A DNA stretch of 35,076 bases from NCBI GenBank assembly GCA_016869715.1, contig VGDM01000024.1, positions 1-35,076 on the forward strand, read 5' to 3'. How positions within the stretch are numbered: position 1 is the first letter of the stretch; every line of letters starts with the position of its first letter. The DNA is from Alphaproteobacteria bacterium. Its GTDB lineage: Bacteria > Pseudomonadota > Alphaproteobacteria > Acetobacterales > Acetobacteraceae. Below are positions 19,487-29,137 of this stretch, piece by piece. The notes under the pieces were generated by a model. It searched no databases. It saw nothing but the letters and a program-made list of their open reading frames with translations, and was not told the DNA's origin. A program made the translations under genes and the position numbers.

Positions 19487-20437
19487 ATGGAACTCCGCCG
19501 CCGCACACTGCTTGCCCTCGCTGCCCTGCCCATGCCTGCCCTGGCGCAGGCGCGCAGCATCCGGCTGGTGGTGCCCTTTGCCGCCGGGGGCGCGGCGGAT
19601 TCGGCGGCGCGCACCTTGGCGCCACGCATGGCGGAACGGCTGGGGGCCACGATTGTGGTGGAAAACCGCACCGGCGCGGGTGGTTCCATTGGTGGCACGG
19701 AAGTGGCGCGGGCGGCGCCGGATGGCGCGACGCTGCTCTGGGATGCGTCGTCGCATATCGTGAACCATGCGTTGCTGCGTGGGCTGGCATTTGATTGCGC
19801 CACGGCCTTCACGCCGATCAGCATGGCGACCAGCTTCCCGCAGGTGGTTGCCGTGAAGGCGTATTTCCCGGCGCGCGATCTGGCGGCCTTTGTCGCGGCG
19901 GCCAAGGCGCGGCCTGGCGCCATCAGCATGGGCACGCAGGGCAATGCCACGGCAGGGCATTTTGGCCTGGTGCAATTCGCTCGTGCTGCCGGCATTGAAG
20001 TGATCCACGCCCCCTATCGCGGTGGCGCGGATGCAGCGCGCGACCTGGCGGGCGGCAATCTGGATGGCGTGTTCATCACGGCGCTTTCCGCCGGCCCGGT
20101 GGTGGATAGCGGGCGGGCGCGCTTCCTGGCCGTTGCCAGCGCCGCAAGGCTGCCCGCGCGGCCGGAGGTACCGACCATCGCCGAAAGCGGCTTCCCAGGC
20201 TTCGATATCAGCGAATGGGTGGGGCTTTTCGCCCCCGCCGGCACCCCGGCCCCGGTGCTGGGGCGGCTGCATGAAGCCCTCGCCGCCAGCCTGGCCGAGC
20301 CTGAGGTGCGCGCGCGGCTCGCGCAGCTTGGCGCCGTGCCAGTTGGCAACACGCCAGAGGCCTTCACGCGCTTCGTCACCGAAGGCCGCGCCGCCATGAC
20401 CGTGCTGGCACGCGAAGCCAATATCCGTGTGGAATAG
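19487..20437 (+). CDS. Bug/TctC-family tripartite tricarboxylate transporter substrate-binding protein
   Basis: A periplasmic solute-binding protein of about 316 residues. The signal peptide (MELRRRTLLALAALPMPALAQA) is followed by the family start IRLVVPFAAGGAADSAART, then GATIVVENRTGAGGSIGG, GTQGNATAGHFG, VIHAPYRGG, VPTIAESGFPGFD and the GLFAPAGTP segment. ATG 19487 is preferred over ATG 19478 because GGATAAGGA lies 8-9 nt upstream of it, and directly abuts the earlier ATG. No TctA or TctB membrane subunits are nearby, so this is an orphan receptor; its ligand (often a carboxylate) is unknown. It overlaps the next gene by 11 nt. Confidence 0.92.
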   Translation: MELRRRTLLALAALPMPALAQARSIRLVVPFAAGGAADSAARTLAPRMAERLGATIVVENRTGAGGSIGGTEVARAAPDGATLLWDASSHIVNHALLRGLAFDCATAFTPISMATSFPQVVAVKAYFPARDLAAFVAAAKARPGAISMGTQGNATAGHFGLVQFARAAGIEVIHAPYRGGADAARDLAGGNLDGVFITALSAGPVVDSGRARFLAVASAARLPARPEVPTIAESGFPGFDISEWVGLFAPAGTPAPVLGRLHEALAASLAEPEVRARLAQLGAVPVGNTPEAFTRFVTEGRAAMTVLAREANIRVE

Positions 20438-20867
20438 AACAGCGCTTCTGGCGCTGCTGGCGCTATGCGGCGCCGCCCCGGCGCGCGCAATGGATTCCGA
20501 TATCATGAGCGTGATCGGCCAGCCCGTGCTGTCTCTCGCGCAGCGCCCGGAAGTGGGCGCGGTGTTGCGCCCCGCGAGTGGCGGTCATCGCAGCGTGATT
20601 GCCGAGGCGCTCCGCGAACCCGGCCCCGGCGTTGCCCTACTGGATGGTCAATATCTGCACGGCCATGGCTGCAACCGGGAAGGCTGCCGCGTACGGGGGA
20701 TTTTCCTCGCCTGGGATTTGAAGGGCGATAGGATGTTCATGCTGGTGACGGAAGAAGGCCGCGTGAGGGCCTCCATCCCGCCCGACCCGCGCGCCTGGCC
20801 ACGGGAGTTGGCCAGCCCCTTGGCAGGCGTTTCGCCAGCGCTTGCGGAAGCGATCGGCAGCAGGTGA
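20427..20867 (+). CDS. Small secreted protein, possibly Ivy-like lysozyme inhibitor
   Basis: A 146-residue protein starting at GTG 20427 inside the end of the preceding binding-protein gene, which argues for coupling. A signal peptide is clear (LLALLALCGAAPARA, cleavage near residue 21). The mature part has two cysteines in a C-x4-C motif, Cys82 and Cys87 (GCNREGC), then a beta-strand-like FLAWDLKGDRMFMLV. The layout recalls the C-x4-C loop of Ivy-type lysozyme inhibitors, but this is a loose resemblance and the family is not assigned with confidence. It is convergent with the ribosomal operon. Confidence 0.7.
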   Translation: MWNRTALLALLALCGAAPARAMDSDIMSVIGQPVLSLAQRPEVGAVLRPASGGHRSVIAEALREPGPGVALLDGQYLHGHGCNREGCRVRGIFLAWDLKGDRMFMLVTEEGRVRASIPPDPRAWPRELASPLAGVSPALAEAIGSR

Positions 20868-20870
20868 AAA

Positions 20871-20902
20871 GAAAAAAGGCGGCCCCTAATCACGACCGCC
20901 CT
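20871..20902 (-). terminator. Rho-independent terminator of the ribosomal operon
   Basis: On the minus strand, GGCGG (20896-20900) pairs with CCGCC (20878-20882) and is followed by six T (20872-20877), some 25-50 nt past the rplQ stop. It closes the long ribosomal protein unit and faces the convergent secreted-protein gene. Confidence 0.8.
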
Positions 20903-20924
20903 TCTGCATGAGAGGGTGATACCC

Positions 20925-21347
20925 TCAGATTTCCGCGGCTTCTTCCGCCACTTCCGGCTTAGGCCCGCTATCCAGGCCCTTGGCGCCCGGATTGCGATCC
21001 ACCAATTCAATCACTGCCATATCGGCCGCATCACCATAGCGCATGCCGGCCTTCAGCACGCGGCAATAGCCGCCGGGCCGCGCCTTGTAACGCTCGGCTA
21101 TTTCGCCAAACAGCTTCGCCACCACGGCTTCATCGCGGATCTGCGAGAGCGCCTGACGGCGAGCATGCAGGCCACCGCGCTTGCCGAGCGTGATCATCCG
21201 CTCAACATAGGGGCGCAATTCCTTGGCCTTGGGTAGCGTTGTCGTGATCTGCTCATGCTTGAGTAGAGAGGTCGCCATATTGCGGAACATCGCCGCACGA
21301 TGGCTTGACGTGATATTGAGCTTCCGCCCAGACAATCCGTGACGCAT
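20925..21347 (-). CDS. rplQ: 50S ribosomal protein L17
   Basis: A 140-residue L17, located near the peptide exit tunnel. The N-terminus [11 protein letters not shown] and the following [18 protein letters not shown] are diagnostic. A short acidic, Ala/Glu-rich tail ([12 protein letters not shown]) extends past the E. coli length, as is usual in alphaproteobacteria. It is the last gene of the operon, 26 nt after rpoA and just ahead of the terminator. Confidence 0.98.
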   Translation of the reverse strand: MRHGLSGRKLNITSSHRAAMFRNMATSLLKHEQITTTLPKAKELRPYVERMITLGKRGGLHARRQALSQIRDEAVVAKLFGEIAERYKARPGGYCRVLKAGMRYGDAADMAVIELVDRNPGAKGLDSGPKPEVAEEAAEI

Positions 21348-21373
21348 CTTTCTTACCCTTCAGAACGAGCTGA

Positions 21374-22393
21374 TCAGAACAGCTCATCTGCCCTTTTCGC
21401 CAAATCCTCGATGTTTTCAGGCGGCCATTCCGGCACAGTCATGCCAAGGCCAAGACCCATATTCGTGAGGACTTCCTTAATTTCGTTCAACGACTTGCGG
21501 CCAAAATTAGGCGTGCGCAGCATTTCCTGTTCGGTCTTCTGCACCAGATCGCCGATATAGACGATGTTGTCGTTCTTCAGGCAATTCGCGCTACGGACAG
21601 AGAGCTCAAGCTCATCCACCTTTCGCAGCAGATTCCGGTTGAACGGCAGATCATCCTGCATTTCCGACCCATGTTCGGGGCGCGGTTCGTCGAAATTGAT
21701 CAAGATTTGTAGCTGTTCCTGAATGATGCGCGCAGCAACACCCACGGCATCTTCCGGCGCCAGCGTGCCATCGGTTTCCACCGACAGGATCAGCTTGTCA
21801 TAATCCGTGCGCTGGCCAACGCGGGTCGGTTCCACGCGATAGGCAACGCGGCGTACCGGCGAATAGATCGCATCCACCGGAATAAGACCAATCGGCGCAT
21901 CTTCCGGGCGGTTTTCAGACGCCGGCACATAGCCCTTGCCGGAATCGATAACCAATTCCATCGAAAGCTTCGCGCCGTCATCCAGCGTGCAGATCACCAA
22001 ATCAGGATTGGCAATTTCGATATCGCCGGTGGTCTGGATCTGCCCCGCGGTGACTTCACCCGGGCCAGTGGCCATCAGCGCCAAACGCTTTTCACCTTCA
22101 CCCTGATAGCGAAGCGCGAGCTGCTTCACATTCAGAACAATGTCGGTCACGTCTTCGCGCACGCCGGGGATGCTGCTGAATTCATGCAGCACGCCATCAA
22201 TGCGGATCGCCTTCACCGCCGCACCAAGCAGCGAAGAAAGCAGCACGCGCCGCAGCGCATTGCCAAGCGTCATGCCGAAGCCACGTTCCAGCGGCTCCAG
22301 CACCAAGGTGGCGCTGCGCAGCGGGTTGATCGTCGGCTCGATATGCTTCTGCGTTTCGATCAGGGAACGCCAGTTGCGGTCAAGCACGTTCAT
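21374..22393 (-). CDS. rpoA: DNA-directed RNA polymerase subunit alpha
   Basis: A 339-residue alpha subunit. The N-terminal dimerisation domain carries [23 protein letters not shown] split around residues 33-55; a linker follows; the C-terminal domain has RSANCL with Arg267 (equivalent to E. coli Arg265, which contacts UP elements) and [14 protein letters not shown]. The ATG at 22393 is 42 nt after rpsK. It sits between S11 and L17 as in other alphaproteobacteria; no rpsD is present between them. Confidence 0.99.
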   Translation of the reverse strand: MNVLDRNWRSLIETQKHIEPTINPLRSATLVLEPLERGFGMTLGNALRRVLLSSLLGAAVKAIRIDGVLHEFSSIPGVREDVTDIVLNVKQLALRYQGEGEKRLALMATGPGEVTAGQIQTTGDIEIANPDLVICTLDDGAKLSMELVIDSGKGYVPASENRPEDAPIGLIPVDAIYSPVRRVAYRVEPTRVGQRTDYDKLILSVETDGTLAPEDAVGVAARIIQEQLQILINFDEPRPEHGSEMQDDLPFNRNLLRKVDELELSVRSANCLKNDNIVYIGDLVQKTEQEMLRTPNFGRKSLNEIKEVLTNMGLGLGMTVPEWPPENIEDLAKRADELF

Positions 22394-22435
22394 GTCTCTC
22401 CTATCGGGCTGCAGCGGTCAGGCGGGGCGCGCGTA

Positions 22436-22843
22436 TCAGACGCGGCGGCGCTTGCGCGGGCGGCAACCGTTGTGGGGAATGGGGGTCACATCGCGGATGG
22501 CGGTCACCTGGAAGCCAACGGCCTGCAAGGCACGCAGCGCGGATTCACGGCCCGAACCAGGGCCGCTCACCATAATATCCAGCAGTTCCATACCATGTTC
22601 ACGCGCCTTGCGGCCCGCATCTTCAGCGGCAACCTGCGCCGCGTAAGGGGTAGATTTGCGGCTGCCCTTGAAGCCCTGCGCGCCAGCGGATGACCAGGCA
22701 ATCGCATTGCCCTGTGCATCCGTGATGGTCACGATAGTATTGTTGAAGGTGGACAGCACATGCGCAACACCGGAGGAAATGTTCTTCCGTTCCTTGCGCT
22801 TGACCGGGCCACGAGCGGCACCGCCGCGGGGTTCACGAGCCAT
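22436..22843 (-). CDS. rpsK: 30S ribosomal protein S11
   Basis: A 135-residue S11 of the 30S platform. Typical segments are [44 protein letters not shown] and the C-terminal [17 protein letters not shown]. The N-terminus has a short Gly/Arg-rich extension ([13 protein letters not shown]). It begins one nucleotide after the rpsM stop, so coupling is likely. Confidence 0.99.
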   Translation of the reverse strand: MAREPRGGAARGPVKRKERKNISSGVAHVLSTFNNTIVTITDAQGNAIAWSSAGAQGFKGSRKSTPYAAQVAAEDAGRKAREHGMELLDIMVSGPGSGRESALRALQAVGFQVTAIRDVTPIPHNGCRPRKRRRV

Positions 22844-22844
22844 C

Positions 22845-23222
22845 TTACTTCGTCACCTTCTTCTTGCCGGCGATCGCGACCGCCTTGCCTTTACGGGTAC
22901 GCGCATTCGTATGGGTGCGCTGGCCGCGCACCGGCAAGCCCTTGCGATGGCGCAGCCCGCGATAGCACGCAAGATCCATCAGGCGCTTAATGTGCATCGC
23001 CTGCTCACGCCGCAAATCGCCTTCCACGCGGTATTCGCGGTCAATCAATTCGCGGATGCGCATAACCTCATCATCGGTCAGCTGATTCACGCGGCGTTCG
23101 GCCGGGATGCTCAACTGCTTGCAGATGACCTTCGCGTTCTGCGGGCCAATGCCATAGATATAGCGAAGCGAGACCAGGACTCGCTTATTGGTCGGAATAT
23201 TCACGCCGGCGATGCGCGCCAC
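22845..23222 (-). CDS. rpsM: 30S ribosomal protein S13
   Basis: A 125-residue S13 of the 30S head. It starts at GTG 23222, not at the upstream in-frame codons, because AGGAGAGG lies just ahead and the protein then begins (V/M)[13 protein letters not shown] as expected. [12 protein letters not shown] and the C-terminal [18 protein letters not shown] are diagnostic. It is preceded by a 154-nt gap after adk; no rpmJ (L36) is found in that gap. Confidence 0.98.
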   Translation of the reverse strand: MARIAGVNIPTNKRVLVSLRYIYGIGPQNAKVICKQLSIPAERRVNQLTDDEVMRIRELIDREYRVEGDLRREQAMHIKRLMDLACYRGLRHRKGLPVRGQRTHTNARTRKGKAVAIAGKKKVTK

Positions 23223-23315
23223 AGTGCCTCTCCTGGGGCCCAGCCCCGCGATGCCGCCGCGGTAGCCCATTGGGCCCTGCCGGCGGAGTGTTCCGAACGA
23301 TTATGCAACGACAAA

Positions 23316-23340
23316 CGGCGGCCGGAGTAGGCCCCCGCCG
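23316..23340 (-). other. Stem-loop between adk and rpsM
   Basis: On the minus strand CGGCGG and its partner CCGCCG bracket a further short stem (GGCC/GGCC), followed by TTTG. It could be a weak attenuator or processing site inside the 154-nt adk-rpsM gap. The U tract is too poor to call a full terminator. Confidence 0.35.
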
Positions 23341-23376
23341 CTTGAGCAGCGGCATTAGCCCCGGAGCAATTTCCCG

Positions 23377-24030
23377 TCAAGCCTTTCCTGACAAAATTTC
23401 ACCGATCTGGCGTGCGACTTCCGCCATGGAAGCCATGCCATCAACGGCCTTCAACTTCCCCTGCCCCGCATAATACGGAAGCAAGGGGGCAGTCTGGCGA
23501 TAATAGGCTTCGAGCCGTGCTGCCACGGTTTCCGCCTTGTCATCCGCTCGGCGGGAAAATTCAGTCCCACCGCAGCTATCGCACACGCCGGCCTTGGCCG
23601 GCTGCTTGAATCTATCATGATAGCCCGCGCCGCATTTGGCACAGCTGTAGCGGCCGGAAATGCGCCCCACAAGGGCCGCATCATCCACCTTCAATTCGAT
23701 CACATGATCAAGCTTGAGGCCGCTTCCCTTGAGCATGGCGTCCAAGGACGCCGCCTGCGGGGCGGTGCGCGGAAAACCATCCAGGATGAAGCCCTTGGCG
23801 CAATCTGGGCGCGCCACGCGCGCCTTTAACATGGCGGTCATCACCTCATCCGGCACCAGCTCACCACGTTCCATGATGCCCCTAGCCCTGAGGCCAATCT
23901 CACTGCCCGATTTCACCTCGGCACGAAGCATGTCGCCGGTGGAAATCTGGGCGATGCCGAATTTGTCTTCCAGCATCTTGGCCTGAGTGCCCTTGCCCGC
24001 GCCCGGCGGACCAAGAAGGATAAGGTTCAT
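23377..24030 (-). CDS. adk: Adenylate kinase with Cys4 LID
   Basis: A 217-residue long-form adenylate kinase (ATP + AMP to 2 ADP). The P-loop GPPGAGKGT is at 7-15, STGDMLRAEV follows, and DGFPRT is at 84-89. The LID has a four-cysteine set, Cys130, Cys133, Cys150 and Cys153, spaced to bind a structural zinc. ATG 24030 is chosen because GAGGGA lies upstream and homology begins at MNLILLGPPG. It is 13 nt after secY, the standard position. Confidence 0.98.
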   Translation of the reverse strand: MNLILLGPPGAGKGTQAKMLEDKFGIAQISTGDMLRAEVKSGSEIGLRARGIMERGELVPDEVMTAMLKARVARPDCAKGFILDGFPRTAPQAASLDAMLKGSGLKLDHVIELKVDDAALVGRISGRYSCAKCGAGYHDRFKQPAKAGVCDSCGGTEFSRRADDKAETVAARLEAYYRQTAPLLPYYAGQGKLKAVDGMASMAEVARQIGEILSGKA

Positions 24031-24043
24031 CCGGTTCCCTCGA

Positions 24044-25399
24044 TCAGCGCCCGCGCGGCTGCCCACGGCCGCCAAGACGCGCTTTCTTGATCAAGCCTTC
24101 ATATTGATGGGCGAAGAGATGCGATTGCACCTGCGCCACCGTATCCATGGTCACCGACACAATGATCAGCAGCGACGTACCGCCGAAATAAAACGGCACG
24201 CCATATTGGCTGATCAGGATTTCAGGAATGATGCAGACAAGGCAGAGATAGGCTGCCCCAAGGACCGTAAGGCGCGTCAGCACACGGTCCAAATATTCAG
24301 ACGTATTCTGCCCCGGCCTGATCCCCGGAATGAAGCCGCCATATTTCTTCAAATTATCCGCCGTTTCGGTCGGATTGAAGACGATGGCGGTATAGAAGAA
24401 GGCGAAGAAGATGATCATCGCCATGTACAGGATCATATAGGCGGGGCGCCCATGCATCAGCATGGCGGAGATCGTCTGCAGCCAGCCATCCGACATATCC
24501 TGCGAAAACCCAGCGACCGTCGCCGGCAGCAGCAACAGCGATGACGCAAAGATCGGTGGAATGACGCCCGCGGTATTGAGCTTTAGCGGCAGATGCGTTG
24601 CCTCACCGCCGAACATACGGTTGCCCACTTGGCGCTTTGGATATTGCACCGAAATGCGGCGCTGCGCGCGTTCAATGAAGACCACAAAGGCAATCACCAG
24701 CAGCGCGATAATGAGGAAGGCGATGATGAAAATCGTGGAAAGCGCGCCGGTGCGGCCCAATTCCAGGGTGCTGATCAAGGCTGATGGCAGATTGGCGACA
24801 ATGCCCGCGAAAATGATTAGGCTGATGCCATTGCCCACACCGCGCGCCGTGATCTGCTCCCCAAGCCACATCAAGAACATGGTACCGCCCACCAGCGTAA
24901 TCACGCAGGACAGCCGGAAGAAAATCCCTGGATCATAAACCGCGGCACCAAACTGCCCGCGCATGGATTCGAGCCCGATGGCGATGCCATAAGCCTGGAA
25001 GACCGCAATCGCGACCGTGAGGTAGCGCGTATATTGATTGAGTTTCTTCCGCCCCGACTCGCCTTCCTTCTTCAGGGCTTCCCAGGCGGGGATCGCAGCG
25101 GTCATCAACTGCACAATGATGCTGGCGCTGATATAGGGCATGATGTTGAGCGCAAATACGGTCATGCGCCCAAGCGCACCGCCCGAGAACATGTCGAACA
25201 TGCCAAGAATACCGCCGCCATGCTGGGCAAGAATCTCGCCCATCACTGCCGCATCAACGCCCGGCACGGGAATATAGGTGCCAATGCGATAGACGATCAA
25301 AGCGCCAAGCGTGAACCAGATACGCTTCTTGAGCTCGGTCGCCTTGGAGAGCACGCCGAGGTTCAAATTGGACATCGCCTGTTCCATGGCGGACGCCAT
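24044..25399 (-). CDS. secY: Preprotein translocase subunit SecY
   Basis: About 451 residues, the central channel of the Sec translocon. Ten membrane segments are visible, with the plug region after VYRIGTYIPVPGVD, the loop QYPKRQVGNRMFGG, and NPTETADNLKKYGGFIPGIRPG ahead of the last helices. Starts at 25405, 25399 and 25387 are in frame; 25399 (MASAMEQ) is preferred because GGGAG is about 8 nt upstream and alphaproteobacterial SecY usually begins this way. It is separated from rplO by an unusually long 181 nt. Confidence 0.98.
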   Translation of the reverse strand: MASAMEQAMSNLNLGVLSKATELKKRIWFTLGALIVYRIGTYIPVPGVDAAVMGEILAQHGGGILGMFDMFSGGALGRMTVFALNIMPYISASIIVQLMTAAIPAWEALKKEGESGRKKLNQYTRYLTVAIAVFQAYGIAIGLESMRGQFGAAVYDPGIFFRLSCVITLVGGTMFLMWLGEQITARGVGNGISLIIFAGIVANLPSALISTLELGRTGALSTIFIIAFLIIALLVIAFVVFIERAQRRISVQYPKRQVGNRMFGGEATHLPLKLNTAGVIPPIFASSLLLLPATVAGFSQDMSDGWLQTISAMLMHGRPAYMILYMAMIIFFAFFYTAIVFNPTETADNLKKYGGFIPGIRPGQNTSEYLDRVLTRLTVLGAAYLCLVCIIPEILISQYGVPFYFGGTSLLIIVSVTMDTVAQVQSHLFAHQYEGLIKKARLGGRGQPRGR

Positions 25400-25524
25400 G
25401 CGCATTCTCCCGAATTTGCCGAGCGCTCTTTAGATTGCGCGCTGCCTTCAAGTCCTATTTGGCGCCGCGCCGGCACAAGACAAGCGCGTTTCGCCTGAAT
25501 GAAAGCGGCGCCCAAGTGACCCCG

Positions 25525-25567
25525 CGCGCCGCCAAGAATCAGTCCCGCATCGTGATCAGGCGGCGCG
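25525..25567 (-). promoter_or_regulatory. Stem-loop in the rplO-secY gap
   Basis: A perfect 9-bp GC stem (CGCGCCGCC against GGCGGCGCG, positions 25559-25567 and 25525-25533) with a 25-nt loop, just after the rplO stop. The gap is about tenfold longer than most spacings in this operon. There is no T tract, so it is more likely a processing or translational control element than a terminator. The role is inferred. Confidence 0.3.
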
Positions 25568-25580
25568 GTACCAACAAGGT

Positions 25581-26069
25581 TCAGCCAGCCTCAGCCGGTG
25601 CTGCCGGCGCAGTGACGGTCACGCTGCCACCCGCGGCTTCCACCGCTGCAATCGCTGCAGCAGAAGCGCCGGAGACGGAAATCTTCACCGCACGCTTGAT
25701 CTCACCCTTGCCGAGCAGACGCACGCCGATGAACTTGGCGCTGGAACGGACAACGCCGGCCGCACGCAGCGCCGTTTCATCCAGATCCTGCCCTGCCGGC
25801 AGCCGGCCCGCTTCAATCGCCGCATCCAGCGCACCAATATTCAGCGTGGCATAGAGCTTGCGGAAGTTATTCACGAAGCCGCGCTTTGGCAGACGCCGAT
25901 AAATCGGCAGCTGACCGCCTTCAAACCCGTTCAGCGAAACGCCGGTACGCGCCTTCTGGCCCTTCACGCCGCGACCGCCGGTCTTGCCCTTGCCAGAGCC
26001 AATCCCACGGCCGATGCGCTTGAATTTGGGACGCGCGCCCGCATTGTCGCGGATTTCATTCAACTTCAT
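25581..26069 (-). CDS. rplO: 50S ribosomal protein L15
   Basis: A 162-residue L15. The Gly/Lys-rich N-terminus ([21 protein letters not shown]) and [18 protein letters not shown] are diagnostic, followed by the globular domain and an Ala/Val-rich tail. It starts 3 nt after rpmD. A long gap and stem-loop separate it from secY. Confidence 0.98.
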   Translation of the reverse strand: MKLNEIRDNAGARPKFKRIGRGIGSGKGKTGGRGVKGQKARTGVSLNGFEGGQLPIYRRLPKRGFVNNFRKLYATLNIGALDAAIEAGRLPAGQDLDETALRAAGVVRSSAKFIGVRLLGKGEIKRAVKISVSGASAAAIAAVEAAGGSVTVTAPAAPAEAG

Positions 26070-26072
26070 CGT

Positions 26073-26258
26073 TCAATCCTCCACCTTCACCAGGTGGGCG
26101 ACCTTGCGGATCATGCCGCGCACCGCAGGCGTGTCTTCAAGTTCACGCGTACGATGGCGCTTGTTCAAGCCAAGGCCGATCAGGGTTTCCTTCTGGCCGG
26201 ACTTGCGCCCGATCGGTGACCCAAGCTGGGTCACCTTCACTATCTTTTTCTCAACCAT
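26073..26258 (-). CDS. rpmD: 50S ribosomal protein L30
   Basis: A 61-residue L30. ATG 26258 is fixed by AGGAGG 6 nt or so upstream and by the start [18 protein letters not shown]. The body [25 protein letters not shown] is typical. It overlaps the rpsE stop by 8 nt, strong evidence of coupling. Confidence 0.97.
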   Translation of the reverse strand: MVEKKIVKVTQLGSPIGRKSGQKETLIGLGLNKRHRTRELEDTPAVRGMIRKVAHLVKVED

Positions 26259-26883
26259 TCGCGGCCTCCTGCGCCTCAGCGGCGGCTTCCTTCCGCTGGC
26301 CGAGAATCTCCGCCACCTTCTTGCCGCGACGCGAAGCAACCGCTCGCGGGCTGGTACAACGCTGCAGCGCCGCGAAAGTAGCCTTCACCATATTGTGCGG
26401 ATTGGCGGAACCCGTGCACTTGGCGACAACATCGCCCATGCCGAGCGTTTCAAACACAGCCCGCATCGGGCCGCCGGCAATGATGCCGGTACCCGCCGGC
26501 GCTGCACGCAGAATAACGCGGCCCGCGCCGAATTCACCCACCACATCATGATGCAGTGTGCGGCCTTCACGCATCGGCACACGGATCATGGTGCGCTTCG
26601 CGCGTTCCGTCGCCTTGCGGATCGCTTCCGGCACTTCGCGCGCCTTGCCAGCTCCCCAGCCAACGCGGCCCTTTTCATCGCCAACCACAACCAATGCCGC
26701 GAAGCTGAAGCGACGACCACCCTTCACCACCTTCGCCACACGATTGATGGTAACGAGCTTATCCTTCAGCTCATCACCTTCCTGACGTTCCGCGCGCGGT
26801 TCCCGCTCACGATCACGGCCACCACGACGACGACGTTCCCCGCCCTCGCCGCCTTCGCCACCGCCTCTTGGTTCACGTGCCAT
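26251..26883 (-). CDS. rpsE: 30S ribosomal protein S5
   Basis: A 210-residue S5. Residues 1-38 or so are an alphaproteobacterial-type low-complexity extension rich in Gly, Glu and Arg ([16 protein letters not shown]). The double-stranded-RNA-binding fold follows ([19 protein letters not shown]) and then [23 protein letters not shown] 26883 has GAGGGA upstream; longer in-frame starts would run into rplR. Confidence 0.98.
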   Translation of the reverse strand: MAREPRGGGEGGEGGERRRRGGRDREREPRAERQEGDELKDKLVTINRVAKVVKGGRRFSFAALVVVGDEKGRVGWGAGKAREVPEAIRKATERAKRTMIRVPMREGRTLHHDVVGEFGAGRVILRAAPAGTGIIAGGPMRAVFETLGMGDVVAKCTGSANPHNMVKATFAALQRCTSPRAVASRRGKKVAEILGQRKEAAAEAQEAANG

Positions 26884-26896
26884 ATTGTTCAATCCC

Positions 26897-27259
26897 TCAG
26901 AACGACAGCCCGCCCTCACGGGCGCCGTCCGCGAGCGCCTTGACGCGCCCGTGATAAAGATAAGGTCCGCGATCAAAGACCACCGCCGTAACACCCGCCG
27001 CCATGGCGCGTTCGGCAATCAACTTGCCAACCGCCGAAGCAGCCGAGGTATCGGCGCCGGTCTTCAAGGCTTTACGCATGGTCTTTTCCAGCGAAGACGC
27101 CGCAGCCACCGTACGGCCGGCGGCATCATCAATGACCTGCGCATAAATATGCTTGCCAGAACGGAACACGGAAAGGCGCGGACGCCCACCCGACTTCATC
27201 CGGATCTGATAACGGAGACGACGCTTGCGCCGTTCCTGAAGATCGAGCTTGCTGGCCAT
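26897..27259 (-). CDS. rplR: 50S ribosomal protein L18
   Basis: A 120-residue L18 that binds 5S r[24 protein letters not shown] and the C-terminal [26 protein letters not shown] are diagnostic. Its ATG shares one nucleotide with the rplF stop (TAATG). Confidence 0.98.
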   Translation of the reverse strand: MASKLDLQERRKRRLRYQIRMKSGGRPRLSVFRSGKHIYAQVIDDAAGRTVAAASSLEKTMRKALKTGADTSAASAVGKLIAERAMAAGVTAVVFDRGPYLYHGRVKALADGAREGGLSF

Positions 27260-27792
27260 TACTTCTTCTTCCCCTCCTTCCGGAGGATCTGCTCATTCTC
27301 GTACTTTACGCCTTTGCCCTTATAGGGTTCGGGGCCGCGATAGGCGCGAATTTCAGCGGCAACCTGACCGACCTGGCGCTTGTCAGACCCTTCGACCTTG
27401 ATCGCCGTGGGGCGTTCGCAGGTGATCTTGATACCAGACGGGATCGGATAACGGATTTCATGGCTGTAGCCGAGGCTCAGCACCAAATCCTTGCCCTGCA
27501 CCGCAGCGCGATAACCCGTACCGTTGATTTCCATGGATTTCACGAAGCCTGTGGAAACGCCCATCACCATGCTGTTGATCAGGCTACGCGTGGTGCCCCA
27601 CATGGTGAGCGCGCGGCGATCATCGCGGCGCGGCTTTACTGCCACCTGCTGAGCGCTGATTTCCACATCAACATCATCCGTCAGGTCAAGCTTCAATTCA
27701 CCAAGCTTGCCCTTCGCCACCAGCGTACGACCAGAAAGCGCAAGCTGCACGCCTGATGGCACCTGAACAGGATATTTTCCGACGCGAGACAT
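27259..27792 (-). CDS. rplF: 50S ribosomal protein L6
   Basis: A 177-residue L6. [15 protein letters not shown] opens the protein and the C-terminal [19 protein letters not shown] is diagnostic. ATG 27792 is preferred over the in-frame TTG 27798 because GGAGG is 8 nt upstream of the former. Confidence 0.98.
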   Translation of the reverse strand: MSRVGKYPVQVPSGVQLALSGRTLVAKGKLGELKLDLTDDVDVEISAQQVAVKPRRDDRRALTMWGTTRSLINSMVMGVSTGFVKSMEINGTGYRAAVQGKDLVLSLGYSHEIRYPIPSGIKITCERPTAIKVEGSDKRQVGQVAAEIRAYRGPEPYKGKGVKYENEQILRKEGKKK

Positions 27793-27806
27793 TGCCAAAC
27801 CCTCCG

Positions 27807-28205
27807 TCAGAATACGCGGCAGAGAACCTCGCCGCCAACATTGGCAGCGCGGGCCTCATTTTCGCTCATCACGCCACGCGGCGTGGAAAGGATGGACATG
27901 CCAAGACCATTATAGAATTTGGGGAGTTCAGCGATCTTCGAATAGACCCGACGGCCAGGCTTCGACACACGCGTGATTTCGCGGATCGCGGGTTCGCCTT
28001 CGGAATATTTCAATTCGATATCAATGAACTTGATACCAGGGCGCAGTTCTTCCGTGCGCCAGGCACGAATGAAGCCTTCGCGCTTCAGCACATCAAGCAC
28101 GTTTTCACGCAGCCTGGATGCCGGCGCCTTGCAGCGCGACTGACGCGCGGATTGCGCATTGCGGATGCGGGTGAGCAGATCGCCCAGCGGATCGGACATG
28201 GACAT
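27807..28205 (-). CDS. rpsH: 30S ribosomal protein S8
   Basis: A 132-residue S8, a primary 16S rRNA binder and, in E. coli, the translational repressor of the spc operon. [15 protein letters not shown] and the C-terminal [21 protein letters not shown] are diagnostic. ATG 28205 has AAGGAAGG upstream; ATG 28199 is an alternative. Confidence 0.98.
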   Translation of the reverse strand: MSMSDPLGDLLTRIRNAQSARQSRCKAPASRLRENVLDVLKREGFIRAWRTEELRPGIKFIDIELKYSEGEPAIREITRVSKPGRRVYSKIAELPKFYNGLGMSILSTPRGVMSENEARAANVGGEVLCRVF

Positions 28206-28216
28206 GCTGGCCTTCC

Positions 28217-28522
28217 TTACCAGCTGGCCTTAACGACGCCCGGAATCTGACCCTGATTGGCCAGCTCACGGAACGCGTTACGACAGAGCTTGAATTTGCG
28301 GTAATTGCCGCGCGGCCGCCCAGTGAGTTCGCAACGCAAGCGGACGCGATTCTTGGCGCCATTGCGGGGCAATTGCGCAAGTTTCAGCGTCGCTTCGAAG
28401 CGGTGTTCCATCGGCAGCTCGCGGTTCATTACCGCAGCCTTCAATGCAGCGCGCTTTGCGGCCTGGTGCTTTGAAAGCCGCTCGCGGCGCTTGTTCTTTT
28501 CTACAGACGAGGTCTTTGCCAT
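28217..28522 (-). CDS. rpsN: 30S ribosomal protein S14, zinc-free form
   Basis: A 101-residue S14. The long form without CxxC zinc pairs is evident; only isolated Cys residues occur in [20 protein letters not shown]. The C-terminus [11 protein letters not shown] is typical. It follows rplE by 54 nt and precedes rpsH by 11 nt. Confidence 0.98.
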   Translation of the reverse strand: MAKTSSVEKNKRRERLSKHQAAKRAALKAAVMNRELPMEHRFEATLKLAQLPRNGAKNRVRLRCELTGRPRGNYRKFKLCRNAFRELANQGQIPGVVKASW

Positions 28523-28576
28523 ACCGTCATAACCCTCCGGAACCTGCCGGGCTGACCCGGCGGTTTTCCAAAAAAC

Positions 28577-29137
28577 TCAGTTCTGGAAGGGAAGCTGGAA
28601 CGCCTTGAGCAGCGCCTTCGCTTCCTTGTCGGTCTTCGCCGTGGTGACGAAAACAATGTCCATGCCGCGCACCGTATCCACCTTGTCATAAATGATTTCG
28701 GGGAACACGATCTGCTCCTTCAGGCCAAGGGCATAATTGCCCCGACCATCAAAGCCACGACTGCCGGGAATGCCACGAAAATCGCGCACACGCGGCAGCG
28801 CAATGGTCACTAGGCGGTCAAGGAATTCATACATGCGTTCCCTGCGCAAAGTGACCTTGCAGCCGATCGCCTGGCCTTCGCGGATCTTGAAGCCCGCGAT
28901 CGCCTTCTTCGCCTTCGTCTTCACCGCCTTCTGGCCCGAAATCAGCGTCAGATCAGCCACTGCGGCATCGAGCTTCTTCTGGTCGCCGGCGGCTTCGCCA
29001 ACGCCCATATTGATCACGATCTTCTCAAGCTTCGGCACTTCCAAAGGATTAGAGTAGCCGAATTCCTCAGAAAGCTGTTTGCGCACCACGGTTTCGTAAT
29101 GCTGGCGCAGCCGGGGCTGTTCCTTCACGTCGCTCAT
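28577..29137 (-). CDS. rplE: 50S ribosomal protein L5
   Basis: A 186-residue L5 that binds 5S rRNA and contacts P-site t[35 protein letters not shown] and the C-terminal [16 protein letters not shown] are diagnostic. Its ATG overlaps the rplX stop (ATGA). Confidence 0.98.
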   Translation of the reverse strand: MSDVKEQPRLRQHYETVVRKQLSEEFGYSNPLEVPKLEKIVINMGVGEAAGDQKKLDAAVADLTLISGQKAVKTKAKKAIAGFKIREGQAIGCKVTLRRERMYEFLDRLVTIALPRVRDFRGIPGSRGFDGRGNYALGLKEQIVFPEIIYDKVDTVRGMDIVFVTTAKTDKEAKALLKAFQLPFQN

